This document shows, in pieces, positions 30,210-39,325 of a DNA stretch of 64,000 nucleotides. Made by a program: the position numbers and the translations under genes. Origin of the DNA: Gammaproteobacteria bacterium. Its GTDB lineage: Bacteria; Pseudomonadota; Gammaproteobacteria; Steroidobacterales; Woeseiaceae. Location: contig JAOTYE010000001.1 in assembly GCA_029862045.1 (NCBI GenBank), forward strand, positions 186,001 through 250,000, read 5' to 3'. The notes below the pieces were generated by a model. That model did no database searches and had not been told where the DNA came from. It saw only the letters and a program-made list of their open reading frames with translations. Every line of letters begins with the position of its first letter. Position 1 is the first letter of the stretch.

Positions 30210-31335
30210 CGCACGCCAGCTAATCACGGATAAGGCGGTGCCGCTGGGTGGTGTTGCGCGCAGAATGCGCCGCCTCAATATCGACGGGCCGTTGCTCGGC
30301 GGCATCGTGCTGATCTGTGCGCTCGGCCTGGTCGTTTTGTACAGCGCCGTCGGCGAGAACATGCGCCTGTGGTTGAACCAGGTCGTGAGACTGGGTGTTG
30401 CGCTCGTCGCGATGTTCATCGTTGCGCAGATGTCACCCGACTTCCTGCGACGCTGGACGCCGTGGGGATTCCTCCTGGGCCTGGTATTGCTCGTCCTGGT
30501 GCTGATCATCGGTGAAGTTAGTCAGGGCGCGCGGCGCTGGCTCGATCTGGGCATTCGCTTTCAGCCGTCGGAGATTATGAAACTCGCGGTTCCGATGATG
30601 GCCGCCTGGTACCTGCACGATCGGCAAATTCCACCACGGGCCGGACAACTCCTGCTACTGGCGCTAATGATCGTGGTGCCAACAGTGCTAATTGCCCGCC
30701 AGCCGGACCTCGGCACCGCACTCCTGATCGCGGCGTCCGGCTTTATTGTCCTCGTACTTTCGGGCCTGTCGATTCGCCTGATGATAGCGATGGCGGTACT
30801 TGCCGTGCCGGGTGCCCTCGTCCTGTGGAACTTCATGCAGGACTATCAGAAGCAACGTGTTTTGACGCTGCTCGATCCCGACAGCGATCCGCTTGGCGCC
30901 GGCTACAACATTATTCAGTCGAAAATCGCGATCGGCTCAGGCGGTTTGTTTGGTAAAGGTTGGACAAACGGCTCGCAAGCACAGCTCGAATTCCTGCCCG
31001 AACGTGATACCGATTTCATTTTTGCGGTCATGGGCGAGGAACTCGGCCTGCTCGGCGTGCTCGCGCTGATTTGTTTGTACGTGTTTGTTATAGGCCGTGG
31101 GCTGTATATCGCGATTCAGGCTCCGGACACGTACTCGCGGTTGCTTGCCGGCTCGATCAGCCTGACGTTTTTTGTCTACGTATTCGTCAATACCGCGATG
31201 GTCACCGGCCTGGTGCCGGTCGTGGGCGTTCCGCTACCGTTGGTCAGTTTTGGCGGAACGTCTATGGTGACGCTGCTGGCTGGATTCGGTATTCTGATGT
31301 CCATTCAATCTCACAGGAAACTTTTGCCGCATTGA
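30172..31335 (+). CDS. rodA: SEDS peptidoglycan polymerase RodA
   Basis: The 387-aa multi-pass membrane protein (about ten helices) carries SEDS signatures: RWLDLGIRFQPSEIMKLAVP, RQPDLGTALLI, FLPERDTDFIFAVMGEELGL and VGVPLPLVSFGGTSMVTLL. It polymerises glycan strands with PBP2. The start could also be the Met eight codons in (30196), which would cut the overlap with mrdA from 38 to 14 nt. Its stop overlaps the mltB start by one base (TGATG). Confidence 0.95.
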   Translation: MSTSGTVPMRRSDARQLITDKAVPLGGVARRMRRLNIDGPLLGGIVLICALGLVVLYSAVGENMRLWLNQVVRLGVALVAMFIVAQMSPDFLRRWTPWGFLLGLVLLVLVLIIGEVSQGARRWLDLGIRFQPSEIMKLAVPMMAAWYLHDRQIPPRAGQLLLLALMIVVPTVLIARQPDLGTALLIAASGFIVLVLSGLSIRLMIAMAVLAVPGALVLWNFMQDYQKQRVLTLLDPDSDPLGAGYNIIQSKIAIGSGGLFGKGWTNGSQAQLEFLPERDTDFIFAVMGEELGLLGVLALICLYVFVIGRGLYIAIQAPDTYSRLLAGSISLTFFVYVFVNTAMVTGLVPVVGVPLPLVSFGGTSMVTLLAGFGILMSIQSHRKLLPH

Positions 31336-32324
31336 TGACTTCCCGAATTACCGCTGGCATCGCTTCCTTCCTGTTGTTTGTTTCGCCGAGTTACGCCGTC
31401 GACGTCGACCGGCCTGACGTTAAGGCGTTTATCAAGATGATGGTCAAAGAGCACGATTACGATCGTGACAAACTCCGCGACATTCTTGGTCAGGCAGAGA
31501 TGAAGCGGTCGATTATCGATCAAATCAGCAAACCAGCCGAGAAGACGCTGACCTGGGCTGAGTACCGCCCGATCTTCATGACCAAAAGGCGTGTCAGGGC
31601 CGGCGCTGCTTTCTGGCGCGAGAACCGCGACACGCTCGAGGACATTAGCGCCAGAAACGGCGTATCGATCGAAATTCTCGTTGGCATCATCGGTGTCGAA
31701 ACCTATTTCGGCCGCATTACGGGCGGGCATCGCGTGCTCGATGCGCTCTCCACACTGGCGTTCTTCTACCCGCCGCGAGCCAAATTCTTTCGCGGCGAAC
31801 TTGAGCAGTTTCTGTTGCTGGTTCGCGAGGAGGAAATGCTCGCTACGGACGCATTCGGCTCCTATGCGGGCGCGATGGGGCGACCGCAGTTCATGCCATC
31901 GAGCTATCGGGCCTATGCCATCGACTCGACCGGCGATGGCAAACGTGACATTTGGAATGACTGGGCTGATGTTGCGGCCAGCATTGCGAATTACTTCAAC
32001 GCGCATGGCTGGAAGTCGGGCGAGGAAGTCGCGGCTCGGGCGACACTGAGTGCCCGCTGGAGCGGCGTGTTGCCGAAGAACAAATTGAAAGCCGAGGAAA
32101 CTGTCAGTTCCCTGAGCGAGATGGGTGTGACTTTCTCGACAACCCTGCCGAACGAGGCCCCGGGCCAGTTGCTGACGCTTCAAGGCGCCGAAGGCAATGA
32201 GCTTTGGGTTGGTTTTCACAACTTCTTTGTGATCACGCGTTACAACCACAGCGTCATGTACGCGTTGGCGGTACACCAGCTCGGGCAGGAAATAGCATTG
32301 GAGGTACATCGCGGTGACCCGTAA
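31335..32324 (+). CDS. mltB: Lytic murein transglycosylase B
   Basis: From ATG 31335 the protein has 329 aa, with signal peptide MTSRITAGIASFLLFVSPSYA. The family-3 transglycosylase core is clear: GVSIEILVGIIGVETYFGR with the catalytic Glu, ALSTLAFFYPPRAKFFRGELEQFL, and GAMGRPQFMPSSYRAYAID. No lipobox cysteine is seen, so it is a soluble periplasmic form. The upstream part of the frame lies inside rodA. Confidence 0.94.
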   Translation: MTSRITAGIASFLLFVSPSYAVDVDRPDVKAFIKMMVKEHDYDRDKLRDILGQAEMKRSIIDQISKPAEKTLTWAEYRPIFMTKRRVRAGAAFWRENRDTLEDISARNGVSIEILVGIIGVETYFGRITGGHRVLDALSTLAFFYPPRAKFFRGELEQFLLLVREEEMLATDAFGSYAGAMGRPQFMPSSYRAYAIDSTGDGKRDIWNDWADVAASIANYFNAHGWKSGEEVAARATLSARWSGVLPKNKLKAEETVSSLSEMGVTFSTTLPNEAPGQLLTLQGAEGNELWVGFHNFFVITRYNHSVMYALAVHQLGQEIALEVHRGDP

Positions 32325-33147
32325 CCCGGCTCAGACGCTGCTCTTGCTAATGCTGTTTGCATCCCTTGCGAGTTGCGGTTCGAACAAGACCAAAGACGGC
32401 CCGCCTCGTTCGGGTAGCGCATCAATACCAGAGCTTCCCGGAGACGCTGTGCCGCGGCGCGAGCCCAAAAGCCGCTACGGCAACGGCCCGGTCTACGAAG
32501 TATTCGGGAAGCGCTATACGGTCATGGACGATAGCAGCGGTTACAGAGAGCGCGGCGTTGCATCGTGGTACGGAAAAAAATTCCACGGTAACCTGACGGC
32601 GATGCGTGAGCCCTACGACATGTATGCGATGACGGCCGCGCACAAATCGCTCCCGTTACCAAGCTACGTCCGCGTACGCAACTTGCGGAATAACAGGAGT
32701 GTCGTTGTTCGTGTCAACGATCGCGGACCGTTTATCGATAATCGAATTATCGACCTGTCGTATTCGGCCGCTCTGAAGCTCGACATGGTTGGCACCGGCA
32801 CGAGCCTCGTCGAAGTCGAAGCAATCGGTTTCGACAAACAGGCGGGCGATCGTCCGACCCGACGGACAGCGGCCGTACCTACCCCGTCTCCCGCACCCAA
32901 GCCGGAGTCCAGCAACAAGATCTACGTGCAAATCGGAGCGTTCGGCAGCCGAGAGAACGCACAGCGTCAGCTGAGCAGGTTGCGATCAGGTGGCATCGGT
33001 ATTGGATTCATCAAGGAAGACGCCAGCAGAAATCCGCCACTGTATCGGGTCCGCCTGGGACCCATTAAAGGGGTCCTGCAGTACGACATCCTCGTCGAGG
33101 AACTAGAAAACATGGGCATCATGAACCCCTACCTCGTCACCGAATAG
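32314..33147 (+). CDS. rlpA: RlpA septal lipoprotein with SPOR domain
   Basis: The 277-aa lipoprotein starts at GTG overlapping mltB by 11 nt. The lipobox is L-A-S-C (Cys21). A double-psi beta-barrel follows (GVASWYGKKFHGNLTA, VRVNDRGPFIDNRIIDLSYSAA; about 75-165), then a Pro/Thr-rich linker and a C-terminal SPOR domain (IYVQIGAFGSRENAQRQLSRL, about 200-275) that binds denuded glycans. The DPBB Asp and His equivalents appear intact, so lytic transglycosylase activity is plausible. Confidence 0.93.
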   Translation: MTRNPAQTLLLLMLFASLASCGSNKTKDGPPRSGSASIPELPGDAVPRREPKSRYGNGPVYEVFGKRYTVMDDSSGYRERGVASWYGKKFHGNLTAMREPYDMYAMTAAHKSLPLPSYVRVRNLRNNRSVVVRVNDRGPFIDNRIIDLSYSAALKLDMVGTGTSLVEVEAIGFDKQAGDRPTRRTAAVPTPSPAPKPESSNKIYVQIGAFGSRENAQRQLSRLRSGGIGIGFIKEDASRNPPLYRVRLGPIKGVLQYDILVEELENMGIMNPYLVTE

Positions 33148-33163
33148 CCTCCTAGCGGTCATG

Positions 33164-33247
33164 CAGCCTGCGACCGTGACATTTGTCTCCCTCATGGCTC
33201 GCTACGCTCCGCTTAACTTCGGTCAACAAATATCCCACCCGCAGGCT
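33164..33247 (+). repeat. Intergenic hairpin repeat, copy C (3' of rlpA)
   Basis: The core (33192-33221, reverse orientation to copies A and B on the plus strand) differs from their core at four of 30 positions. The arms again pair with each other, best at the outer end (AGCCTGCG with CGCAGGCT) and near the core (ACATTTGT with ACAAATAT). The 3' arm shares AGCCTGCGGGTGGGA (reverse strand) with copy B. It starts 16 nt after the rlpA stop and ends about 70 nt before dacA. Confidence 0.8.
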
Positions 33248-33317
33248 CGACGAACATTGCAGTGGCCCGGTATCAGTTTACAATACGCGTCCCCTAACCT
33301 GGTACGGCCGAAAATTA

Positions 33318-34454
33318 ATGAAAATTCGCTCTATCGCGCTCGTTGCGCTGCTTTTTGCCGTTAGTTCGTTTGCTGCGGAGCTTCACCCGTTGCCGGCGCC
33401 ACCGATTATTGGTGCCAAGAGCTATTTTGTAATCGATAGCAAGACGGCCCATGAAATCGCTGCGCTCGAGCCCGACAAGGCTGTTGCACCGGCGAGTTTG
33501 ACCAAGCTCATGACAGCCTATGTCGTTTTCAAGACACTGCAGGAGGAGCAGATCCAGCTCAGCGACGAGGTAACAGTTAGCGAAAAAGCCTGGCGCGCCG
33601 AAGGATCGCGCATGTTCATCGAGGTGGGCAAGCGTGTATCGGTCCAGGATTTGTTGCTGGGCATGATCGTGCAATCGGGTAACGACGCGAGCATCGCATT
33701 GGCGGAACACATTGCCGGATCCGAGGCTGTGTTCGCCGAAATCATGAACCAGTACGCGCAGGCTCTCGGCATGTTGTCGAGCCGCTTCGTCAACGTAACC
33801 GGCCTGCCACACGACGACCATTACGCAACAGCGCGAGATCTCGCTACGCTTGCGCGCGCCATCATCGAGGAGTTTCCCGACTACTACAAGTGGTACTCAG
33901 TCAAAGATTTTACGTTCAACAATATCAAGCAACCGAATCGAAATAACCTGCTATGGCGTGACGAATCGGTGGACGGCATGAAAACAGGCCACACCGATGC
34001 CGCCGGTTATTGCCTCGTTTCGGCGGCGCAGCGTGACGGCATGCGCGTTATCTCCGTGGTGCTCGGTACCTCCAGCGCCAAAGCAAGAATTGATGGCAGC
34101 CAGGCTCTGCTCAACTATGCGTTCCGCTTCTTCGAAACGCGCCTCCTCTACAAGGCTGGCGAGGAAATTGCGAAAACGCGTATCTGGAAGTCAGCAAACG
34201 AAGTTACATCCCTGGGCGTACTCGATGACTTGTATATTACTGTCCAACGCGGAGCCTATGACTCGCTGGATTCAATCTTGAATATTCCGGCTATTCTGAT
34301 CGCACCGGTTGCGCATGGTCAGCCCCTGGCCGAACTCAAGGTCAGCCTGAACGGCACCGACCTGGTCAGTGAACCGTTGCGTGCTCTGGCTGATAATCCA
34401 AGCGGTTCGTTCTGGCAACGTACCCGCGATAGCGTCAGTCTCTGGTTCGAGTAA
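33318..34454 (+). CDS. dacA: D-alanyl-D-alanine carboxypeptidase (PBP5/6 family)
   Basis: ATG 33318 gives 378 aa with signal peptide MKIRSIALVALLFAVSSFAA. The three penicillin-binding motifs are intact: SLTK (Ser60, Lys63), SGN (120-122) and KTG (222-224). A C-terminal PBP5-type beta domain (about 290-360) and an amphipathic tail (SGSFWQRTRDSVSLWFE) that anchors to the membrane follow. It trims pentapeptides. The upstream frame lies in the repeat C region and was excluded. Confidence 0.96.
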   Translation: MKIRSIALVALLFAVSSFAAELHPLPAPPIIGAKSYFVIDSKTAHEIAALEPDKAVAPASLTKLMTAYVVFKTLQEEQIQLSDEVTVSEKAWRAEGSRMFIEVGKRVSVQDLLLGMIVQSGNDASIALAEHIAGSEAVFAEIMNQYAQALGMLSSRFVNVTGLPHDDHYATARDLATLARAIIEEFPDYYKWYSVKDFTFNNIKQPNRNNLLWRDESVDGMKTGHTDAAGYCLVSAAQRDGMRVISVVLGTSSAKARIDGSQALLNYAFRFFETRLLYKAGEEIAKTRIWKSANEVTSLGVLDDLYITVQRGAYDSLDSILNIPAILIAPVAHGQPLAELKVSLNGTDLVSEPLRALADNPSGSFWQRTRDSVSLWFE

Positions 34455-34470
34455 GCTATCGGCTATTTCA

Positions 34471-34734
34471 ATGACAGAAGAGACACTACTAAAATTCCCG
34501 TGCGCATTCCCGATCAAGATGATGGGTCGAGATACGCCGGAGTTCATGGAAACGGCGCGTTTGCTGGTCGAAAAACACGTGGGTCCAATCAATGATGCTG
34601 CGATCAGAAAGGCCTTGAGCCGCAACGGTAGTTTCGTGTCGATCACGATTACGGTCAATGCGCAAAGTCAGGAGCAACTCGACGACATCTATCGTGACGT
34701 ATCAGCACACGAGGATGTATTGATGGCACTATGA
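34471..34734 (+). CDS. ybeD: YbeD/DUF493 family small protein
   Basis: The 87-aa protein starts at ATG 34471 (MTEETLLKFPCAFPIKMMGR), the family's conserved N-terminus, and continues FMETARLLVEKHVG and VSITITVNAQSQEQLDDIYRDVSAH. It has an ACT-like ferredoxin fold in relatives; its role is unclear, though it is almost always between dacA and lipB. It overlaps lipB by 4 nt. Confidence 0.93.
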   Translation: MTEETLLKFPCAFPIKMMGRDTPEFMETARLLVEKHVGPINDAAIRKALSRNGSFVSITITVNAQSQEQLDDIYRDVSAHEDVLMAL

Positions 34735-35402
34735 ACCAAATCGTCATACGCGAGCTCGGTTTGCAGGAATACGAGCCTGTGTGGCGCGCGATGCAGGAAT
34801 TTACGAACACACGCACAGCAGCGACACCTGACGAAATATGGTTCACGGAGCACGAGAGCGTTTTCACGCTTGGGATTAATACAGCGCCGGAGCATTTACT
34901 CGCTCCGGGCGACATTCCGGTAATTCAAATCGATCGTGGCGGGCAGGTCACGTATCACGGTCCAGGCCAGCTCATGATCTACCCGTTAATTGACTTGCGC
35001 CGCGCTGGTCTTGGCGTGCGCGATCTCGTCACATCGCTTGAGCAATGTGTTGTCGACCTTGCCGCTGAATTCGGTATCGCGGCCGCGAGCCGCTGCGACG
35101 CCCCGGGCGTGTACGTCGACGGCGTCAAGCTCGCTAGCGTCGGACTCAGGATACGGCGTGGTTCGAGCTTTCATGGTATGGCACTCAACGTCGACGTGGA
35201 TCTCGAACCGTTCTCACGCATCAACCCGTGCGGATTTCAGGACCTGGAGCTAACCGACCTTGCGCGGCTTGGCGCAGACCGCGACCTTGGAGTGGTGCGG
35301 GATCGCTTGTTGCCACACCTGTTACGCCACCTGCGAATGGATCACGCATTGAGTTCAATTAACCTGTCTGGCGTGCCGACATCCCTCCAGAGCCCGGCGT
35401 AG
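34731..35402 (+). CDS. lipB: Octanoyl-[acyl-carrier-protein]:protein octanoyltransferase
   Basis: The 223-aa enzyme transfers octanoate from ACP to lipoyl domains. Signatures: IDRGGQVTYHGPGQLMIYPLIDL, the catalytic Lys in GVYVDGVKLASVGLRI and Cys in INPCGFQDLE. lipA, its usual downstream partner, is not here: the following gene is convergent and overlaps the lipB 3' end by 61 nt. Confidence 0.96.
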   Translation: MNQIVIRELGLQEYEPVWRAMQEFTNTRTAATPDEIWFTEHESVFTLGINTAPEHLLAPGDIPVIQIDRGGQVTYHGPGQLMIYPLIDLRRAGLGVRDLVTSLEQCVVDLAAEFGIAAASRCDAPGVYVDGVKLASVGLRIRRGSSFHGMALNVDVDLEPFSRINPCGFQDLELTDLARLGADRDLGVVRDRLLPHLLRHLRMDHALSSINLSGVPTSLQSPA

Positions 35403-35992
35403 ACGCTGCCGCTTAGTTGTCCGGCATCTGCGGCGGCGCGTAACATCGGCGCCAGCGGAAAACGGCCTGGTTCACAATCCGCGAAAAATTCGGGCCGATA
35501 AACGGCGACACCGCTGAATATGTACGTCGGGTCAGCTGCATTGCGAACGAGGCCATCAACCAGATCAAAATCACCCGCATTCTTGTGAACCGGCTTTGGC
35601 ACCAGCACGAGGTGACCAATGTCGTCGGCGGGGAGTGGCGCGACAGGCAATGGCATGTCGGTATAGATGTCAGCGTTGACCACTAGAAAGGCGTCATCGC
35701 CCAACATGGGCAGCGCCCGATGTATTCCGCCGCCCGTCTCGAGGATGTTGTCGCCTTCCGGACTGTAGATAACATTGAGTCCGAATTCCGAGCCGGAGCC
35801 GACGCGCTCGACAATTTGATCGCCAAGCCAGCCCAGGTTGATCACGACAGTGTCGATGCCGGTTGCCTTGACTGACCTGAGATGCCGCTCGAGCAGGCTT
35901 TCGCCACCAACCTCGACCAGCGCTTTGGGCACTTTGTCGGTTAGCGGTCGCAGCCGCTCGCCGCGCCCGGCCGCAAGAATCATCGCGATCAC
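35342..35992 (-). CDS. murU: N-acetylmuramate 1-phosphate uridylyltransferase
   Basis: The 216-aa nucleotidyltransferase starts MIAMILAAGRGERLRPLTDKVPKALVEVGG, the sugar-phosphate nucleotidyltransferase loop, and has VVNADIYTDMPLP as the metal-binding region. With amgK it makes UDP-MurNAc from recycled MurNAc, bypassing de novo MurA/MurB. The amgK-murU pair divergent from lptD is the arrangement seen in pseudomonads. Its last 61 nt are antisense to the end of lipB. Confidence 0.92.
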   Translation of the reverse strand: MIAMILAAGRGERLRPLTDKVPKALVEVGGESLLERHLRSVKATGIDTVVINLGWLGDQIVERVGSGSEFGLNVIYSPEGDNILETGGGIHRALPMLGDDAFLVVNADIYTDMPLPVAPLPADDIGHLVLVPKPVHKNAGDFDLVDGLVRNAADPTYIFSGVAVYRPEFFADCEPGRFPLAPMLRAAADAGQLSGSVYAGLWRDVGTPDRLIELNA

Positions 35993-36969
35993 GACACTTC
36001 CTGCAGCGCAGGCATGCAGCGCTCTCTGATCAGCTCGACGAGAAACTGCAGTTCATGATAACGCGGACCCAACTCAATGATATAACTCAAGGTTCGAGGG
36101 ACATCCGTCATGTAGCCGGGTTTACCGTCACGATGATTGAGGCGCGCGAATATTCCAGATGCCTTGAGATGCCGTTGTACACCCATGAGGTCGAAGTAAC
36201 GCATGAATTGTTTGTCATTCACCCGTTGTTGCATCGATGCATCGATATTGTCATAGAACTGATGCGCCCAGTCGTCAACCAGTTGCTGCGGCCACTGGAT
36301 ATAACAGTCCTTCAGCAAAGAAACCAGATCGTAGGTTAGCGGACCTTCCACCGCGTCCTGAAAATCAAGAATACCGGGGTTGCTTCGATCGCGAACCATG
36401 AGATTGCGCGAATGATAATCACGATGCACAAACACCTGCGGTTGATCGAGAGCGTTGCTGACGAGCAAGTCGCAAAGTTGCTGCCAGTTCATTTCATCGT
36501 CATCGCTGAATTCGATACCAAGATGTTTCTCGGACAGCCAGTCATGAAAGAGTGATAACTCGAAGCGCAACAGTTCATCATCATATGGCGGCAGCGACGA
36601 TTGAAACGCAGTGCCGTTGTTCTGCATCACATTTAAAGCATGAAGTGCGTCCGCGTATAGTGACTCCGCTCTTTCGGCGTGGGCCTGCAATTCATACAGG
36701 TACTGTGTCGAACCAAGGTCGGTTAGAAGCAGGAACCCATCGATCAGGTTCGCCTCGAGAACGCGGGGTGCATTGAGCTGCATTGCCTCCAGATATCCGG
36801 CGATGCGAATGAACGGTTTACAGTCCTCTTGCTGCGGCGGTGCGTCCATTGCGATGAAACTGTCGCGCTCTGAGTGCAATCGAAAGTATCGACGAAAGCT
36901 GGCATCGCCCGATGCAGGTTGCGGATCGGCGCTGGCGAGGCCGTCGATGCTGTGCAACCAGTCGTTCAA
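35989..36969 (-). CDS. amgK: Anomeric N-acetylmuramate/N-acetylglucosamine kinase
   Basis: The 326-aa protein has an aminoglycoside-phosphotransferase-like kinase fold: VFVHRDYHSRNLMVRD (Brenner motif HxDxxxxN) and ILDFQDAVEGPLTYDLVSLLKD (metal-binding DFQD). It phosphorylates MurNAc at C1, giving the substrate of MurU, whose gene it overlaps by 4 nt. It diverges from lptD with about 118 nt between. Confidence 0.9.
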   Translation of the reverse strand: MNDWLHSIDGLASADPQPASGDASFRRYFRLHSERDSFIAMDAPPQQEDCKPFIRIAGYLEAMQLNAPRVLEANLIDGFLLLTDLGSTQYLYELQAHAERAESLYADALHALNVMQNNGTAFQSSLPPYDDELLRFELSLFHDWLSEKHLGIEFSDDDEMNWQQLCDLLVSNALDQPQVFVHRDYHSRNLMVRDRSNPGILDFQDAVEGPLTYDLVSLLKDCYIQWPQQLVDDWAHQFYDNIDASMQQRVNDKQFMRYFDLMGVQRHLKASGIFARLNHRDGKPGYMTDVPRTLSYIIELGPRYHELQFLVELIRERCMPALQEVS

Positions 36970-37087
36970 CGCTGCCAGACGGCCGTCACTGTGGGTACTA
37001 GAAGGCTTAATCAGATATCTCCGTAACGCGTTGAAGCACCTGCAAAACTATGCGAAGGTAACATACCCCCGTAACCCGACAACCATC

Positions 37088-39319
37088 TTGCCCTCGAAAT
37101 ATCTGATCATCGCTGGTGCACTGCTGGGCCTGCCCTATGCGTACGGTGCAGAACCGGACTCATGTCATGTGCCGCTCGAGCGAATCTCGGTCGACGGGCC
37201 GACCTCGACGATTGATGCCTCGGATCCAGACGCGATTGTATTTGAAGTCGGTCAGCTGGAAGCACAACTCGGCGCTGCACCCGCCGCGTCGATGACGGGC
37301 GGCGTATTGCTTCGACAAGACGACAAGCTTGCCGGCGCGGAGAGCGCGCGCTACGACCCGGCGCGCAGGGCGCTCCTACTCGAAGGTGGCGTGCGCTACG
37401 AAGATCGAAACTCGCAGATCGAGTCGGATCGTGCAGAGTTCGCCTATGACCTCGGTCGCATCCGCTTTGAAGGTGCTAAATTTTCGCTCGACGGTAACAA
37501 CGGTCGTGGCGCAGCCGATGCACTCGAAATCAATCAACAGGGAAGACTCGAACTGGACGGTGTGAGTTACACGACCTGTCCACCCGAATCGAATGACTGG
37601 CTGATGCTGGCGAAAGACATTGACCTCGACACGCGCACCGGCATTGGCACAGCGAAGGGTGTCAAGCTCCGCTTTCAAGGTGTGCCGATCCTCTACACAC
37701 CGTACATATCATTTCCGATTGGCGATGCGCGCAAGACCGGAGTACTGGCGCCGCAAATCGGTACCAACGACCGCAGCGGCAGTGAATTTCGTGTGCCCTT
37801 CTACTGGAACATCGCGCCCAATTATGATGCGACGATTACGCCGCGACTGTTGACAGATCGTGGGCTGCAAATAGGTGCGCAGTTTCGATACCTGACTGAA
37901 ATGAGCGACGGTCGAGTGAACGCCGAGCACCTGACGAGTGACAAGGTGTTCGACGACTCGCGATCGCTGGTGCAGTTGCAACACCGAACGATGTTCGTCA
38001 ACGGCTGGCGCAATCGCATCGACTATCGTGACGTTTCGGACAACCAGTACTTTGAAGATCTCGGCGGCAGTCTGAGCCTGTCGAGCATCACACACCTCAA
38101 TCGCAGCATCAGTTTCGACTATCACACCAGGAAATTGTCCTTTTTCGGCCAGGTGCAGGACTTTCAGACCATCGATCAGTTCGACCCCGTTACCAACCCC
38201 GGGGGGCTCCAGCCGGAAGACGAACCGTACCGCCGCGTACCGCAGTTACTCATGCGCGGTTCGTGGCCGGACAAATGGCTTGGTATGCGTTACGGGCTCG
38301 ATGGAGAACTCGTTAACTTCGACCGCGACATCGGCGTGACTGGTTGGCGCCTGAACATTGCGCCGACCGTTGCATTGCCGTTCTCTCGCCCGGGCTGGTT
38401 CATTACGCCAGCCGTCACGCTCGACCATACGTCGTACAAGCTGAGCGACACGTTGCCCGGACAGGAAAGCAGCCCGAGCCGAACCGTGCCGATCAGCAGC
38501 CTCGACACGGGCATGGTGCTGGAACGGTCAATGGGTGGATCGTTCAGCGGCAATGTACAGACGCTCGAGCCAAGAATGTTGTACGTGCACGTGCCGCATC
38601 ACGATCAGGACGATCTGCCGGTGTTCGACACGATTACACCAGACCTGAATCTCGTCTCGTTATATCGCACCAATCGATTTCTCGGTGTTGACCGAATCGC
38701 AGATACGGATCAGCTCAGCCTCGGCATTACATCTCGCATACTGGACGTATCGTCAGGTCGTGAGCTCGTCACCGCAACTGTCGGGCAGACACGTTACCTG
38801 AGTTCGAGCGGCGTGACTTTGCCTGGCGAACCTTTCATCACGGAGGAATCGTCAGACTACATCGCCGAGGTTCGATTCCTCCTTTACGAGCACCTCAACT
38901 TCGATTTCGGACATCAATGGGGCCGCAAGGATCGCGGCACAACGCAGTCCGAGGCCCGGCTGCAATACCGCCCGGCGAGTAACAAGATCCTGAACCTGGC
39001 TTATCGATTTCGCCGCGACTCCCTCGAGCAGGGGGACCTGTCCTGGTCATGGCCGCTCAGTTCGGAATGGAATTTTGTTGGTCGTTATAATTTCTCATTC
39101 CGTGACGATGAGGCACTCGAAGAGTTTTATGGCATCGAGTACGAGAGCTGTTGCTGGGGACTCCGACTCGTGTCCCGCCGGCACATCTCGACACGCGACG
39201 GAACTCGCGATTCGTCGATTGGTCTGCAACTGATATTGAAAGGATTCTCAAGCGTGGGCACTGCGGCTGACAATATGTTGGAACGTGGTATTCTTGGCTA
39301 CTCCGCGAACCTCCGGTAA
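37088..39319 (+). CDS. lptD: LPS-assembly outer-membrane protein LptD
   Basis: The protein has about 743 residues from a TTG start at 37088, which yields the signal peptide MPSKYLIIAGALLGLPYAYG. An OstA beta-jellyroll domain (about 45-190) precedes the LptD barrel. Exactly four cysteines are visible, one near the mature N-terminus (PDSCHVP), one at TTCPPES and a CC pair in YESCCWGLR, matching the four that form LptD's essential disulfides. It heads the surA-pdxA-rsmA-apaGH operon. The frame stays open further upstream, but that part is antisense to amgK. Confidence 0.94.
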   Translation: MPSKYLIIAGALLGLPYAYGAEPDSCHVPLERISVDGPTSTIDASDPDAIVFEVGQLEAQLGAAPAASMTGGVLLRQDDKLAGAESARYDPARRALLLEGGVRYEDRNSQIESDRAEFAYDLGRIRFEGAKFSLDGNNGRGAADALEINQQGRLELDGVSYTTCPPESNDWLMLAKDIDLDTRTGIGTAKGVKLRFQGVPILYTPYISFPIGDARKTGVLAPQIGTNDRSGSEFRVPFYWNIAPNYDATITPRLLTDRGLQIGAQFRYLTEMSDGRVNAEHLTSDKVFDDSRSLVQLQHRTMFVNGWRNRIDYRDVSDNQYFEDLGGSLSLSSITHLNRSISFDYHTRKLSFFGQVQDFQTIDQFDPVTNPGGLQPEDEPYRRVPQLLMRGSWPDKWLGMRYGLDGELVNFDRDIGVTGWRLNIAPTVALPFSRPGWFITPAVTLDHTSYKLSDTLPGQESSPSRTVPISSLDTGMVLERSMGGSFSGNVQTLEPRMLYVHVPHHDQDDLPVFDTITPDLNLVSLYRTNRFLGVDRIADTDQLSLGITSRILDVSSGRELVTATVGQTRYLSSSGVTLPGEPFITEESSDYIAEVRFLLYEHLNFDFGHQWGRKDRGTTQSEARLQYRPASNKILNLAYRFRRDSLEQGDLSWSWPLSSEWNFVGRYNFSFRDDEALEEFYGIEYESCCWGLRLVSRRHISTRDGTRDSSIGLQLILKGFSSVGTAADNMLERGILGYSANLR

Positions 39320-39325
39320 TAAATA

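Noticed and set aside
31311..32309. 332-codon open frame antisense to mltB
   Set aside because: mltB on the plus strand has a signal peptide and all family motifs; the antisense frame encodes no recognisable domain and is a by-product of GC-rich codon use.
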